Shown here: positions 1 through 6,781 of the stretch, piece by piece
How positions within the stretch are numbered: position 1 is the first letter of the stretch
Layout: each line of letters starts with the position of its first letter
Assembly (NCBI GenBank): GCA_964486145.1
Contig: CAZAMT010000064.1
Coordinates: 1-15,633 of the forward strand
Direction of reading: 5' to 3'
Origin: CAZAMT01 sp964486145
GTDB taxonomy: Bacteria > Bacteroidota > Bacteroidia > Bacteroidales > JAAAOM01
DNA length: 15,633 bases
Notes under the pieces: generated by a model
The model's database searches: none
What the model was told of the DNA's origin: nothing
The model's input: only the letters and a program-made list of their open reading frames with translations
Program-made: the position numbers and the translations under genes

Positions 1-2
1 TA

Positions 3-956
3 GGACAAAATCCGTTTGATGTGGAATTTCTAACTCCGGGAGTCACAAAACGAGGTCCAAAAGTAGGATGGGCAGGTATTGACTGCGCTTTGTGGGATAT
101 CATAGGTAAGGTATCAGGAAAATCAGTGTTTGAATTATTAGCTATTGATCAGCCACCGATGCGTAACATTCCGGTTTATGCAAGCGCGGGCGAAATGTAT
201 GATGGTGACACCTGGCCTGAAAACCTCATCGCAGAAGCACAAAAATTAAAAGAAAAAGGCTTCAAAGCATATAAATTCAGGCCCGGCACGCACTGGTCGG
301 TAAGCGGCATGACCATGCCCAAATACATTGACGGTGTGTGGAGCATAAGGGATGCGGTTGGAGATGATTTTGGATTGATACAGGAATGCAATGCCCAGTG
401 GAACATGGAACAGGTCATGCAATTTATTCCCGAGGCCGAAAAAATGAACCTGCTTTGGATTGAAGATCCCACATTCAGATTTGGTGAAGAGGCCAGAGAA
501 AATTATGTAAAAATTAAAGCTGCTCTTACCAGGGTGAAATTATCATACGGTGGAGACACCATGGACAACCGGTTTCAATACAAGGAATGGATTGACCGGA
601 AAGCCATGGATATTGTTCAACCCGACAGTGGCGTCATGGGATTAACCGAGGCCTGGTATGTTTCCAAAATGGCCCATCTGCAGGGCCTGCAATGCGCACC
701 TCACAACTGGCACGGGGCATTGCTTACCATTGCAAATGCCACACTCGCTGCCAGCATCCCGAACCTCATCATGCTCGAAATAAACCAGACCTTCAATCCA
801 TTGCGTACCGAATTATTTAAAGAACCATGGACAATGAAGGATGGTTACCTGAAAATACCTGAAGGGCCGGGTTTTGGTGTTGAAGTTATTGAGAATCCAG
901 GTAAGAAATTTCCATACATTGAAGGTAGATACGACCGGCCAAAAAATGCACAATAG
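3..956 (+). CDS. Enolase-superfamily protein, mandelate racemase/muconate lactonizing enzyme type (5' truncated by window)
   Basis: This is the C-terminal part of a mandelate racemase-like enolase-superfamily enzyme. The frame is open back to the window edge (GQNPFD precedes the GTG at 21), so the true start lies outside and roughly the first 90-100 residues are missing. Numbering from that GTG, the family signature AGIDCALWDIIGK lies at about 18-30. The second-strand KxR is K85-F-R87. Metal ligands fit E122 (QECN), E148 (WIEDP) and D179 (GGD). An Asp-His dyad fits D202 (QPD) and H228 (APHNWHG). Such enzymes abstract the alpha proton of a carboxylate, usually to dehydrate a sugar acid. The family is clear but the substrate cannot be read from sequence. 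The usual Asp-Glu-Glu ligand set appears as Glu-Glu-Asp. It is probably a cytosolic sugar-acid dehydratase; a racemase or epimerase is possible. Its operon partners lie off the left edge. Confidence 0.88.
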   Translation, partial: GQNPFDVEFLTPGVTKRGPKVGWAGIDCALWDIIGKVSGKSVFELLAIDQPPMRNIPVYASAGEMYDGDTWPENLIAEAQKLKEKGFKAYKFRPGTHWSVSGMTMPKYIDGVWSIRDAVGDDFGLIQECNAQWNMEQVMQFIPEAEKMNLLWIEDPTFRFGEEARENYVKIKAALTRVKLSYGGDTMDNRFQYKEWIDRKAMDIVQPDSGVMGLTEAWYVSKMAHLQGLQCAPHNWHGALLTIANATLAASIPNLIMLEINQTFNPLRTELFKEPWTMKDGYLKIPEGPGFGVEVIENPGKKFPYIEGRYDRPKNAQ

Positions 957-973
957 CAACTACAACCGGAATC

Positions 974-1024
974 AACCCAAAATCGTTTTATAAAATTTAA
1001 AATAATCATAAACCCAAATCGTTT
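974..1024 (+). repeat. Imperfect direct repeat AACCCAAA(A)TCGTTT
   Basis: AACCCAAAATCGTTT at 974-988 recurs as AACCCAAATCGTTT at 1011-1024, differing by one A. The copies start 37 bases apart. They lie in the 138-base gap after the enolase-superfamily gene, and the second copy sits just upstream of the candidate promoter of the next gene. An AACCGG (964-969) and CCGGTT (1033-1038) pair flanks both copies. A regulator binding site is possible, as is remnant duplication. Confidence 0.5.
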
Positions 1025-1056
1025 GACTTATGCCGGTTTATTTTATATTATTGTAT

Positions 1057-1064
1057 TATTTTTG
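1057..1064 (+). promoter_or_regulatory. Candidate Bacteroidota -7 element (TATTTTTG)
   Basis: TATTTTTG matches the Bacteroidota sigma -7 consensus TAnnTTTG exactly and lies 30 bases before the ATG at 1095, which implies a short leader. I see no clear TTG -33 element at the usual spacing of about 19-21 bases, so the call rests on the -7 box and its position at the head of a gene pair. Confidence 0.45.
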
Positions 1065-1094
1065 AACGCATAGTATTAATCAAAAAATACCGCA

Positions 1095-2291
1095 ATGGCA
1101 ACTAAAGAAAACAATCCATCATCAGGAAAGCAGGAACCACGGGTGATGCATCAGACCGATATTGTGAAATTGCAGGATTTTGCCTACGAAAAATCCGGTG
1201 AAGTAAAAGGTGACCCTGACGTTTATGCTTTGTACCTTCAACGAATTTTGAACGGGGATTTGGTGGAAGAGGAAACTAAGGTACTTTCGGAAGAAGAAAA
1301 GAATGACAAAAAAGAAAAGGTAAAACAACTTGAAAAAGACCTTGATGAGGTTCGTAAGAAAAATGAGAAATTTGAGCAGGAAATTGAAACAAAAGAGAAA
1401 AAGATAGATGCACATCGGGAAGAACTGCTAAAAATCAGGGAAGAAAGGGATGAAAACCCCGAAAAAGCAAAAAAAGAAGCTTTTAGCCCTTTAAAATTCG
1501 GCATCAATCTCTTTATTTTACTGATGCTTACGATATATCTCTTCTTTTTCTATGTATCCGCCGCTTACAAAGCGTTGTACACTGATTTTGAACAAATTGC
1601 TACCGGAATGGCCGAAGGCTTGGGCACCCGCAGCATTATGCCAAGTCCGTATGAACTATCAGAAGCGCTCAGGTTCAATTACCTGTTGCTGCTCGTTCCT
1701 TTTGTATTCTATGGCTTTGGTTGGGCTTTTCATATCATCCTGGATATGAAAAATAAATTTAAGATCGTGTATCTGGTGATACTTCTTGCACTAACCTTTA
1801 CGGTTGACTTTTTGCTTGCCCTTATTATTCACGACAATACCGAACAGGCAAAAATGTTAATGGGTTTAGATACCGTGCACTGGACTGCAAGCACAACCTT
1901 TTATATCATATTGTTTTTAGGATTCCTGGTTTACATCATATGGAGTATTCTGCTCGATTCAATGCTCAGGGAATGGAGTAAGCGGCAGATCGTTGATAAT
2001 GTGAAAAAAATCATCAAACACATGCGACAGGATATTAAAGCCCTTCACAACAAAATTGCTCCTGAAGATGACCTGAAACATGAAATTGACAATCACCGTG
2101 AAGATTTAAGCACCGTGAATTATGGAAGTCTCAAACGTTATCTTGATCAATTCTCTACCGGTTGGATATCGTATCTCTCCCCGGAGAATATGAAAGATAT
2201 AAAAACCAAATGTCTTTCCATCAAAAAAGATTTTGAATCGAAACATCAAATCAAACCCGGTACAGTTAAAGTAATCAGCAAACGAGGTTAA
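1095..2291 (+). CDS. Unrecognised coiled-coil membrane protein with four transmembrane segments
   Basis: The product has 398 residues and belongs to no family I can name. Residues 1-55 are soluble and include a DPDVYALYLQRIL helix. Residues about 62-122 are a highly charged Lys/Glu-rich segment with heptad character, probably a long coiled coil. Hydrophobic segments at about 135-157, 194-216, 223-246 and 267-288 would span the inner membrane. Residues 289-398 form a basic soluble tail with helical content. There is no signal peptide, so both ends are probably cytoplasmic with an even number of spans. The next gene starts 18 bases downstream on the same strand and encodes a VWA-like lipoprotein, so the two are likely co-transcribed and may act together at the envelope. 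ATG 1095 is chosen because it opens the frame 30 bases after a candidate promoter. Confidence 0.8.
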   Translation: MATKENNPSSGKQEPRVMHQTDIVKLQDFAYEKSGEVKGDPDVYALYLQRILNGDLVEEETKVLSEEEKNDKKEKVKQLEKDLDEVRKKNEKFEQEIETKEKKIDAHREELLKIREERDENPEKAKKEAFSPLKFGINLFILLMLTIYLFFFYVSAAYKALYTDFEQIATGMAEGLGTRSIMPSPYELSEALRFNYLLLLVPFVFYGFGWAFHIILDMKNKFKIVYLVILLALTFTVDFLLALIIHDNTEQAKMLMGLDTVHWTASTTFYIILFLGFLVYIIWSILLDSMLREWSKRQIVDNVKKIIKHMRQDIKALHNKIAPEDDLKHEIDNHREDLSTVNYGSLKRYLDQFSTGWISYLSPENMKDIKTKCLSIKKDFESKHQIKPGTVKVISKRG

Positions 2292-2309
2292 TCGTCAAAT
2301 TATCGAATC

Positions 2310-3092
2310 ATGAAGAAAGTAAATGCATTGCTTTTCGTAGGTCTGTGGATGACATTTTTTGCCTGTCAACCGCCCAAACCTGAGACAAAAAGCACAATTT
2401 CCACAAAAAATAATTTCATTGTGCTTCTTGACCTTTCAGACCGGCTTATCATTCAGCCAAACCAGCCGGAAAGGGATAAAGAAATCATAAAGGAGATTTA
2501 CAATTTGTTTGAACAACAGGTTAAAGGAAACCTGTATATACGTTCGCGTGACGAAATAAAAGTGGTTATTGCTCCCCAGCGGGGAGCCGGATTACCAACG
2601 TATATATATGAAGATGAAATGTACATTAACATGGAGAATATTCCAAATGTAATGCGACGTACCAAAGAAGAAGAACGAAAAGAACGCTTTTTTGCTTATC
2701 TTGATACGCTTTACAATGAAGCTGTTTTCAGTAATAATCCAAATGAATACCACGGTGCGGATATCTGGAAATATATGTATGAAGATTTGCAGCAGGACCT
2801 GGTCTCAGATACCCTGACCGAAAATTATCTTTTCATTTTGACCGATGGCTATCCCGTTGTTGGTAAGGACACGGCTAAACTTGCTCCGGTGAATAAAACA
2901 TTTCCTGATTTGGAAGTCATCCTTGTAGAAATTGCACCCCGGGAGAAGGATCTGGAAATGGATCGCATTATGGAATTGTGGCAGGGATGGCTGAAAGAAA
3001 TGAATGTTGAATCGTACACGTTCATCAAGCGAAGGGCTATCTCAAAAGAAATTGACCAGATAAAAGAAATTATCGGGAATCAAGAGGATTAA
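2310..3092 (+). CDS. VWA-like (von Willebrand A fold) lipoprotein, function unknown
   Basis: The product has 260 residues. A lipoprotein signal is evident: MKK, a hydrophobic stretch, then FFAC with the lipidated cysteine at 19, followed by a Pro/Ser/Thr-rich linker. Strand FIVLLDLSDR (36-45) ends in a DxS motif (D41, S43) like the metal-ion-dependent adhesion site of VWA domains. Further on come GAD (149-151) and ILTDG (176-180, D179), in the order expected for MIDAS loops. The last MIDAS serine is replaced (DLSDR rather than DxSxS), so metal binding may be altered. It follows the membrane-protein gene by 18 bases and probably sits in the periplasm or at a membrane face beside it. VWA domains mediate protein-protein contacts, so a scaffold or sensor role is an inference. 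I do not recognise a specific family. The stop codon lies in the loop of the hairpin shared with the converging hldD-like gene. Confidence 0.82.
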   Translation: MKKVNALLFVGLWMTFFACQPPKPETKSTISTKNNFIVLLDLSDRLIIQPNQPERDKEIIKEIYNLFEQQVKGNLYIRSRDEIKVVIAPQRGAGLPTYIYEDEMYINMENIPNVMRRTKEEERKERFFAYLDTLYNEAVFSNNPNEYHGADIWKYMYEDLQQDLVSDTLTENYLFILTDGYPVVGKDTAKLAPVNKTFPDLEVILVEIAPREKDLEMDRIMELWQGWLKEMNVESYTFIKRRAISKEIDQIKEIIGNQED

Positions 3093-3101
3093 TTCCTCTT
3101 G
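3081..3101. terminator. Bidirectional hairpin terminator shared by convergent genes
   Basis: CAAGAGGA (3081-3088) and TCCTCTTG (3094-3101) are perfect 8-base inverted arms around the 5-base loop TTAAT. The loop contains both stop codons: the TAA of the plus-strand VWA-like gene at 3090-3092 and the complementary TTA of the minus-strand epimerase gene at 3089-3091. The genes therefore overlap tail to tail by four bases. There is no long T tract on either side, so termination strength is uncertain. Confidence 0.6.
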
Positions 3102-4054
3102 TTCCCTTTGAGATAATTTCTCACATAATCGTTAACACCTTCTTCCAGGGTATAAAATCTGCGGTTGTACCCGATGGAATGCAGTTTGGTCATATCCGCT
3201 TCCGTAAAATACTGGTATTTGTCCCTGATATCTTCTGGAGTATCAACAAATTCAATTTTTTCATGCTTATCCATTGCCTGGAAGGTGGCCCTGGTTAAAT
3301 CCAAAAAAGTACGGGCTTTGCCGGTGCCAAGATTGTAGATTCCGGAATGTGTTCGCTGCTGCATTAAAAAGTACATCACCTCTGACACATCCTTTACATA
3401 TACGAAATCCCGTTTTTGCTCTCCGTCTTTAAAATCAGGATGATGCGACCTGAACAGCTTCATTATTCCGGTAGCCTCTATTTGATTGCAGGCATGAAAT
3501 ATCACTGAGGCCATTCTTCCCTTGTGGTATTCATTCGGCCCGTAAACATTAAAAAACTTCAGTCCGGCCCAAAAATAAGGTTTCCGCTCCTGGCGGAGTG
3601 CCCATTTATCGAACTCATTTTTTGATTCACCATACGGATTCAGCGGTTGCAACTTATCCACAATTTTATGAGTATCAACATAACCATGTTCACCAAGCCC
3701 ATAGGTCGCTGCAGAACTGGCGTAAATCAGCGCGATGCCATACTCCACGCATTTCTTCCATACCTGTTTTGAATAACCGAGATTAAGCTCATCAAACACT
3801 GCTTTGTTAAATTCTGCTGTATCTGTACGTGCCCCAATATGAAAAATGAACTGGATGAATCGGTGATTGTTATCAATCCACTCAAACAATTCATCGCGAT
3901 GGACTTTTGCACTGTAAATTTTACCAGCAATGTTTTGTTCTTTTCCTTCTTTCGAGAAATCATCAACCAAAACCAGATCGCGGTAATTCAGTTGGTTCAA
4001 AAAACTCACGAAATTGCTGGCAATAAAACCTCCGGCACCTGTAATTACAATCAT
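3089..4054 (-). CDS. hldD: ADP-L-glycero-D-manno-heptose 6-epimerase
   Basis: The product has 321 residues and is a short-chain dehydrogenase/epimerase. It converts ADP-D-glycero- to ADP-L-glycero-D-manno-heptose, the last cytosolic step of the heptose precursor of lipopolysaccharide inner core. The Rossmann glycine motif is TGAGGFIAS (5-13), and D31-D32 ends the second strand. SSAATYG (113-119) and the catalytic YGESK (Y141, K145) follow. The family-specific YGPNEYHKGRMASV (171-184) supplies K178, matching the second catalytic lysine known in E. coli HldD. Length agrees with the family at about 310-330. It is the last gene of a minus-strand operon, starting 9 bases after the mqnD-like stop. 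The pairing with menaquinone genes probably reflects shared expression rather than a shared pathway. A related nucleotide-sugar epimerase is the only real alternative. Confidence 0.93.
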   Translation of the reverse strand: MIVITGAGGFIASNFVSFLNQLNYRDLVLVDDFSKEGKEQNIAGKIYSAKVHRDELFEWIDNNHRFIQFIFHIGARTDTAEFNKAVFDELNLGYSKQVWKKCVEYGIALIYASSAATYGLGEHGYVDTHKIVDKLQPLNPYGESKNEFDKWALRQERKPYFWAGLKFFNVYGPNEYHKGRMASVIFHACNQIEATGIMKLFRSHHPDFKDGEQKRDFVYVKDVSEVMYFLMQQRTHSGIYNLGTGKARTFLDLTRATFQAMDKHEKIEFVDTPEDIRDKYQYFTEADMTKLHSIGYNRRFYTLEEGVNDYVRNYLKGNKRN

Positions 4055-4063
4055 ATTATTGGT

Positions 4064-4897
4064 TTAATTCTTAATAAATAATTCCTGATCAATTCTTTTT
4101 AAAATATTGGCTTCACTTCCTTTCTCCAATAAAAACGCAATCGCATTTTGGCCTTCTTTTCCCAATGCCAATGAAAATTCATTGACATACAAATCAATGT
4201 GCCTGGCAATCACCTCATCGTCAATTTCCTGAGCATGTTTTTTTATGTAAGGATAGCATTCACGCTGATTGTGAAAAGCAAAAGATATGCTGCGGTGCAA
4301 TATCCGGTCAATTTTTTGTTTCAGAGCTTCTTCAAAATCCCTCCGCACACCAATGCTTCCCAAAGGAATCGGATATTTGGTTTCCTGCTCCCAGATTTCA
4401 CCCAAATCCACAACCTTTTGCAACCCTCTTTTTTGATAGGTAAACCTGTTTTCATGAATGATTAATCCTGCATCAACCTCGTTTGACAGCACCGCTTCTT
4501 CAATGTCTGAAAAAAGATATGGTATTTTAACTTTTACATTGGGATACAGGATACTCAAAAGAAGATTAGCTGTTGTTTTTACTCCCGGAATTGCAATTCG
4601 CAGCTCGTTGATCTCGTCCGGGTAAATTTTCTGTTTGCTCACCAGTAAGGGGCCGTTCTTAAATCCGAGTGCACTGCCACTATGCAGCAACGCGTATTTC
4701 GGTGCAACATCAGCAAATGCTCCAATACTTAATTTAGTAATGTCCGGAATACCATTCGAAGCCATCACATTTAACTGCTCAATATCGGCCATATGTACCT
4801 GAAAAGAAAGTCCTTCGCAATCGATGTATTGATGCACCATGGCATAAAACATAAATGTATCATTGGGGCAGGATGAAAAACCAACAGACAGTTTCAT
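4064..4897 (-). CDS. mqnD: 1,4-dihydroxy-6-naphthoate synthase (futalosine pathway of menaquinone synthesis)
   Basis: The product has 277 residues with the MqnD fold, a periplasmic-binding-protein-like fold used as a cytosolic enzyme. It cleaves cyclic de-hypoxanthine futalosine to 1,4-dihydroxy-6-naphthoate. Recognisable motifs are GFSSCPNDTF (6-15), KLSIGAF (55-61), SGSALGFKNGPLLVSK (73-88), AGLIIHENRFTY (143-154), with H148 at the place of the catalytic histidine, and PIPLGSIGVRRD (176-187). There is no signal peptide, which excludes a transport binding protein. It begins 20 bases after the mqnB-like gene and ends 9 bases before hldD, so the three are one operon. The two genes supply non-adjacent steps of the pathway; mqnA and mqnC are not in the window. 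Confidence 0.94.
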   Translation of the reverse strand: MKLSVGFSSCPNDTFMFYAMVHQYIDCEGLSFQVHMADIEQLNVMASNGIPDITKLSIGAFADVAPKYALLHSGSALGFKNGPLLVSKQKIYPDEINELRIAIPGVKTTANLLLSILYPNVKVKIPYLFSDIEEAVLSNEVDAGLIIHENRFTYQKRGLQKVVDLGEIWEQETKYPIPLGSIGVRRDFEEALKQKIDRILHRSISFAFHNQRECYPYIKKHAQEIDDEVIARHIDLYVNEFSLALGKEGQNAIAFLLEKGSEANILKRIDQELFIKN

Positions 4898-4917
4898 ATC
4901 TTTTCACGGTTAAACGA

Positions 4918-5607
4918 TTAAATATCCTGCAACTCATCCAGAATAAGCATCGTGGTTTTGGTGAGATTTTCAAATGCAAGGGATACATTCCAGTTATCAA
5001 CATTTCTCAATTCAACATAATTTGAAATTGAACGAATCTGGAAAAACGGCAGATTCTCACTCATGCATACATAAAAAAATGCAGCTCCTTCCATGGTTTC
5101 AATTTCAGGATTAAATTTTTCTTTTACTTTTTTAATGCTTTCAGAATTTCCGTGTGCCATGTTTACAGTTATTCCCTTCACGGAAATGAGTTTATCAATT
5201 TCGTTAAAGGTAAATGGGGTTTCATTCTTTAGTAAACCTTCACTAAACGGGTATTTATTGGCATTGAGCATTTCTTTCTCACTCAGGGTGTAGAATTGCT
5301 CTTTATCTTCAACCCCAAGATCGCTGAACTGCTCTTCAACCACATTTACAACAAAACCAAGTTCGAGAAAATGGTCAAAACTTCCGGCAATACCAACATT
5401 AAATGCCAAATCGTAGGTTAATAATGAAAGTATTTTGGTGAGATAATACGTTGTAAAAACAGCTCCAACTCCGGTCACAAGAACATCTACATTAATTTTA
5501 TCATAACGGTAACTAATGAAATTCTTTTCAATTTCATGAACAAATTCCATTTTGTTCCTGATTTGATAAACCTCCTTATTTGTTGCTGCTACAAGTAAAA
5601 TTTTCAC
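4918..5607 (-). CDS. mqnB: Futalosine hydrolase (futalosine nucleosidase)
   Basis: The product has 229 residues and belongs to the nucleoside phosphorylase/MTA-SAH nucleosidase superfamily. It hydrolyses futalosine to hypoxanthine and dehypoxanthine futalosine in menaquinone synthesis. MKILLVAATNKEV opens the first strand. VTGVGAVFTTYYLTK (44-58) and NVGIAGSF (70-77) form the ligand pocket. IETMEGAAFFYVC (169-181) carries the ribose-binding Met-Glu. SISNYVELRNVDNW (193-206) is the form typical of futalosine hydrolases and differs from MTA/SAH nucleosidases. The partner mqnD 20 bases downstream supports the specificity. It is the first gene of the minus-strand operon, with a candidate -7 box at 5649-5656. 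Confidence 0.92.
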   Translation of the reverse strand: MKILLVAATNKEVYQIRNKMEFVHEIEKNFISYRYDKINVDVLVTGVGAVFTTYYLTKILSLLTYDLAFNVGIAGSFDHFLELGFVVNVVEEQFSDLGVEDKEQFYTLSEKEMLNANKYPFSEGLLKNETPFTFNEIDKLISVKGITVNMAHGNSESIKKVKEKFNPEIETMEGAAFFYVCMSENLPFFQIRSISNYVELRNVDNWNVSLAFENLTKTTMLILDELQDI

Positions 5608-5628
5608 AACGATGAATTAAAAAGTTGC

Positions 5629-5636
5629 TAACTTTG
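5629..5636 (+). promoter_or_regulatory. Candidate -7 element for the PTPS-folE pair (TAACTTTG)
   Basis: TAACTTTG fits TAnnTTTG exactly and points toward the gene starting at 5691, predicting a leader of about 45-50 bases. The -33 region would fall on the first codons of mqnB and has no clear TTG. It lies 12 bases to the left of the opposing box at 5649-5656, so the two predicted promoters face each other. Confidence 0.45.
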
Positions 5637-5648
5637 TACACGAAACAT

Positions 5649-5656
5649 CAAAAGTA
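5649..5656 (-). promoter_or_regulatory. Candidate -7 element for the mqnB-mqnD-hldD operon (TACTTTTG on the minus strand)
   Basis: The plus strand reads CAAAAGTA, which is TACTTTTG on the minus strand and fits TAnnTTTG. It lies 41 bases ahead of the mqnB start at 5607. No strong -33 TTG is seen at the expected spacing. Together with the opposing element at 5629-5636 it fills the 83-base divergent gap. Confidence 0.45.
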
Positions 5657-5690
5657 ACATTTTAAAAATATTTATCCTATTTACCCCGGT

Positions 5691-6107
5691 ATGATTTATT
5701 TAACAAGACGTGAACGATTTAATGCGGCCCACCGGATGTTCAAGCCCGAATGGAATGATGAAAAGAATGATGAGGTGTACGGCAAATGCTCCAATCCCAA
5801 CTGGCACGGACACAATTACATCTTGTTTGTTACCATTAAAGGAAATGTAGATCCGGATATAGGTTATGTAGTTAATCTCAAAACACTTAGCAAGATTATC
5901 AGGAAAGAAGTGATTGATAAAATCGACCATAAAAACATGAATATTGAAGTGGATTTTATGAAGAATAAGGTTGCCTCTTCTGAGAATCTGGCTATTGCCA
6001 TTTGGGAAGTTCTTGAAAAACCCATTAATGACATGGGTATTGAATTGCATCGCGTGCGCATTGAAGAAACTGAAAACAACAGTGTAGAATATTACGGAAA
6101 GGATTGA
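5691..6107 (+). CDS. 6-pyruvoyl-tetrahydropterin synthase family protein, eukaryote-like motif
   Basis: The product has 138 residues of the PTPS/QueD family. Zinc ligands are H14 (FNAAH), H39 and H41 (HGH). The proposed catalytic residues are C33, D79-H80 (KIDHKN) and E126 (RIEETEN), the last also a pterin anchor. The cysteine motif is C33-SNPNW-HGH, that is C-x5-HGH. That is the spacing of animal PTPS, whereas QueD of queuosine synthesis usually has C-x3-HGH. Other stretches (YGKCSNPN, HGHNY, IDHKNMN, SSENLAIAIWE) also resemble the animal enzyme as I recall it. The substrate, 7,8-dihydroneopterin triphosphate, would come from the GTP cyclohydrolase gene 7 bases downstream. The product is either 6-pyruvoyl-tetrahydropterin, toward a tetrahydrobiopterin-type cofactor, or 6-carboxy-tetrahydropterin, toward 7-deazaguanine. 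The motif favours the first, as an inference. Confidence 0.92.
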   Translation: MIYLTRRERFNAAHRMFKPEWNDEKNDEVYGKCSNPNWHGHNYILFVTIKGNVDPDIGYVVNLKTLSKIIRKEVIDKIDHKNMNIEVDFMKNKVASSENLAIAIWEVLEKPINDMGIELHRVRIEETENNSVEYYGKD

Positions 6108-6114
6108 ATTAATT

Positions 6115-6759
6115 ATGAAAGAAAAAATAACAGAAGAATTAAACCATTTTGTTGAAGACGACGGCTATTCGAGGATTGACAGGTTTAACCATGATGTTAC
6201 CCAAAATCTAACCGATTTATACAGTAAAATACTTGAAAACCTGGGCGAAGACCCTGCGCGTGAAGGATTGAAAGATACCCCGAAAAGGGTTGCCAAATCC
6301 ATGCAGTTTTTGTTGCAGGGTTACAAACAAGACCCGGAACAAATCCTTCGTTCTGCCATGTTCCGTGAAGACTATCAGCAAATGGTTCTGGTGAAAGATA
6401 TTGAGCTGTTCTCCATGTGCGAGCATCATATGATTCCTTTCTTTGGCAAAGCGCATGTGGCTTACATACCAAACAATTACATAACCGGGTTAAGTAAAAT
6501 TGCCAGGGTGGTGGAAGCATTTGCAAGAAGATTACAAGTTCAGGAAAGACTTACCACCCAAATCAGGGATTGCATCCATGAAACCTTACAACCCATGGGT
6601 GTTGCCGTAGTTATTGAAGCCAAACACATGTGCATGGTGATGCGCGGCATTCAAAAACAAAATTCGGTTACAACTACCTCAGCATTTACAGGTGCATTTA
6701 TTAAAAATTCAAAAACAAGGGAGGAGTTTATACATTTGATCGGAACGAAATTGCATTGA
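6115..6759 (+). CDS. folE: GTP cyclohydrolase I
   Basis: The product has 214 residues. It opens the guanine ring of GTP to give 7,8-dihydroneopterin triphosphate for folate and other pterins. Zinc ligands are C102 and H105 in MCEHH and C173 in HMCMVMRG; H171 fits the catalytic histidine. GLSKIARVVEAFARRLQVQERLT (125-147) forms the substrate pocket and QKQNSVTTTSAFTGAF (180-195) is the typical C-terminal motif. The N-terminal EDPAREGLKDTPKRVAKS helix is also standard. It starts 7 bases after the PTPS-like stop, so the two are translationally close and supply consecutive reactions. The gene ends 22 bases before the end of the converging SNF2 gene. Confidence 0.96.
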   Translation: MKEKITEELNHFVEDDGYSRIDRFNHDVTQNLTDLYSKILENLGEDPAREGLKDTPKRVAKSMQFLLQGYKQDPEQILRSAMFREDYQQMVLVKDIELFSMCEHHMIPFFGKAHVAYIPNNYITGLSKIARVVEAFARRLQVQERLTTQIRDCIHETLQPMGVAVVIEAKHMCMVMRGIQKQNSVTTTSAFTGAFIKNSKTREEFIHLIGTKLH

Positions 6760-6781
6760 TCGAAAAACTTCTCTAATAAGC

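Noticed and set aside
1122..1507. Minus-strand open frames opposite the coiled-coil membrane-protein gene.
   Set aside because: They are antisense readings of Lys/Glu-rich codons, giving Phe/Ser/Leu-rich sequences without start context or family likeness.
4064..4897. mqnD-like gene as an ABC-transporter substrate-binding protein.
   Set aside because: There is no signal peptide or lipobox, and the CPNDTF, SGSALG and IIHE motifs with mqnB alongside identify the menaquinone enzyme.
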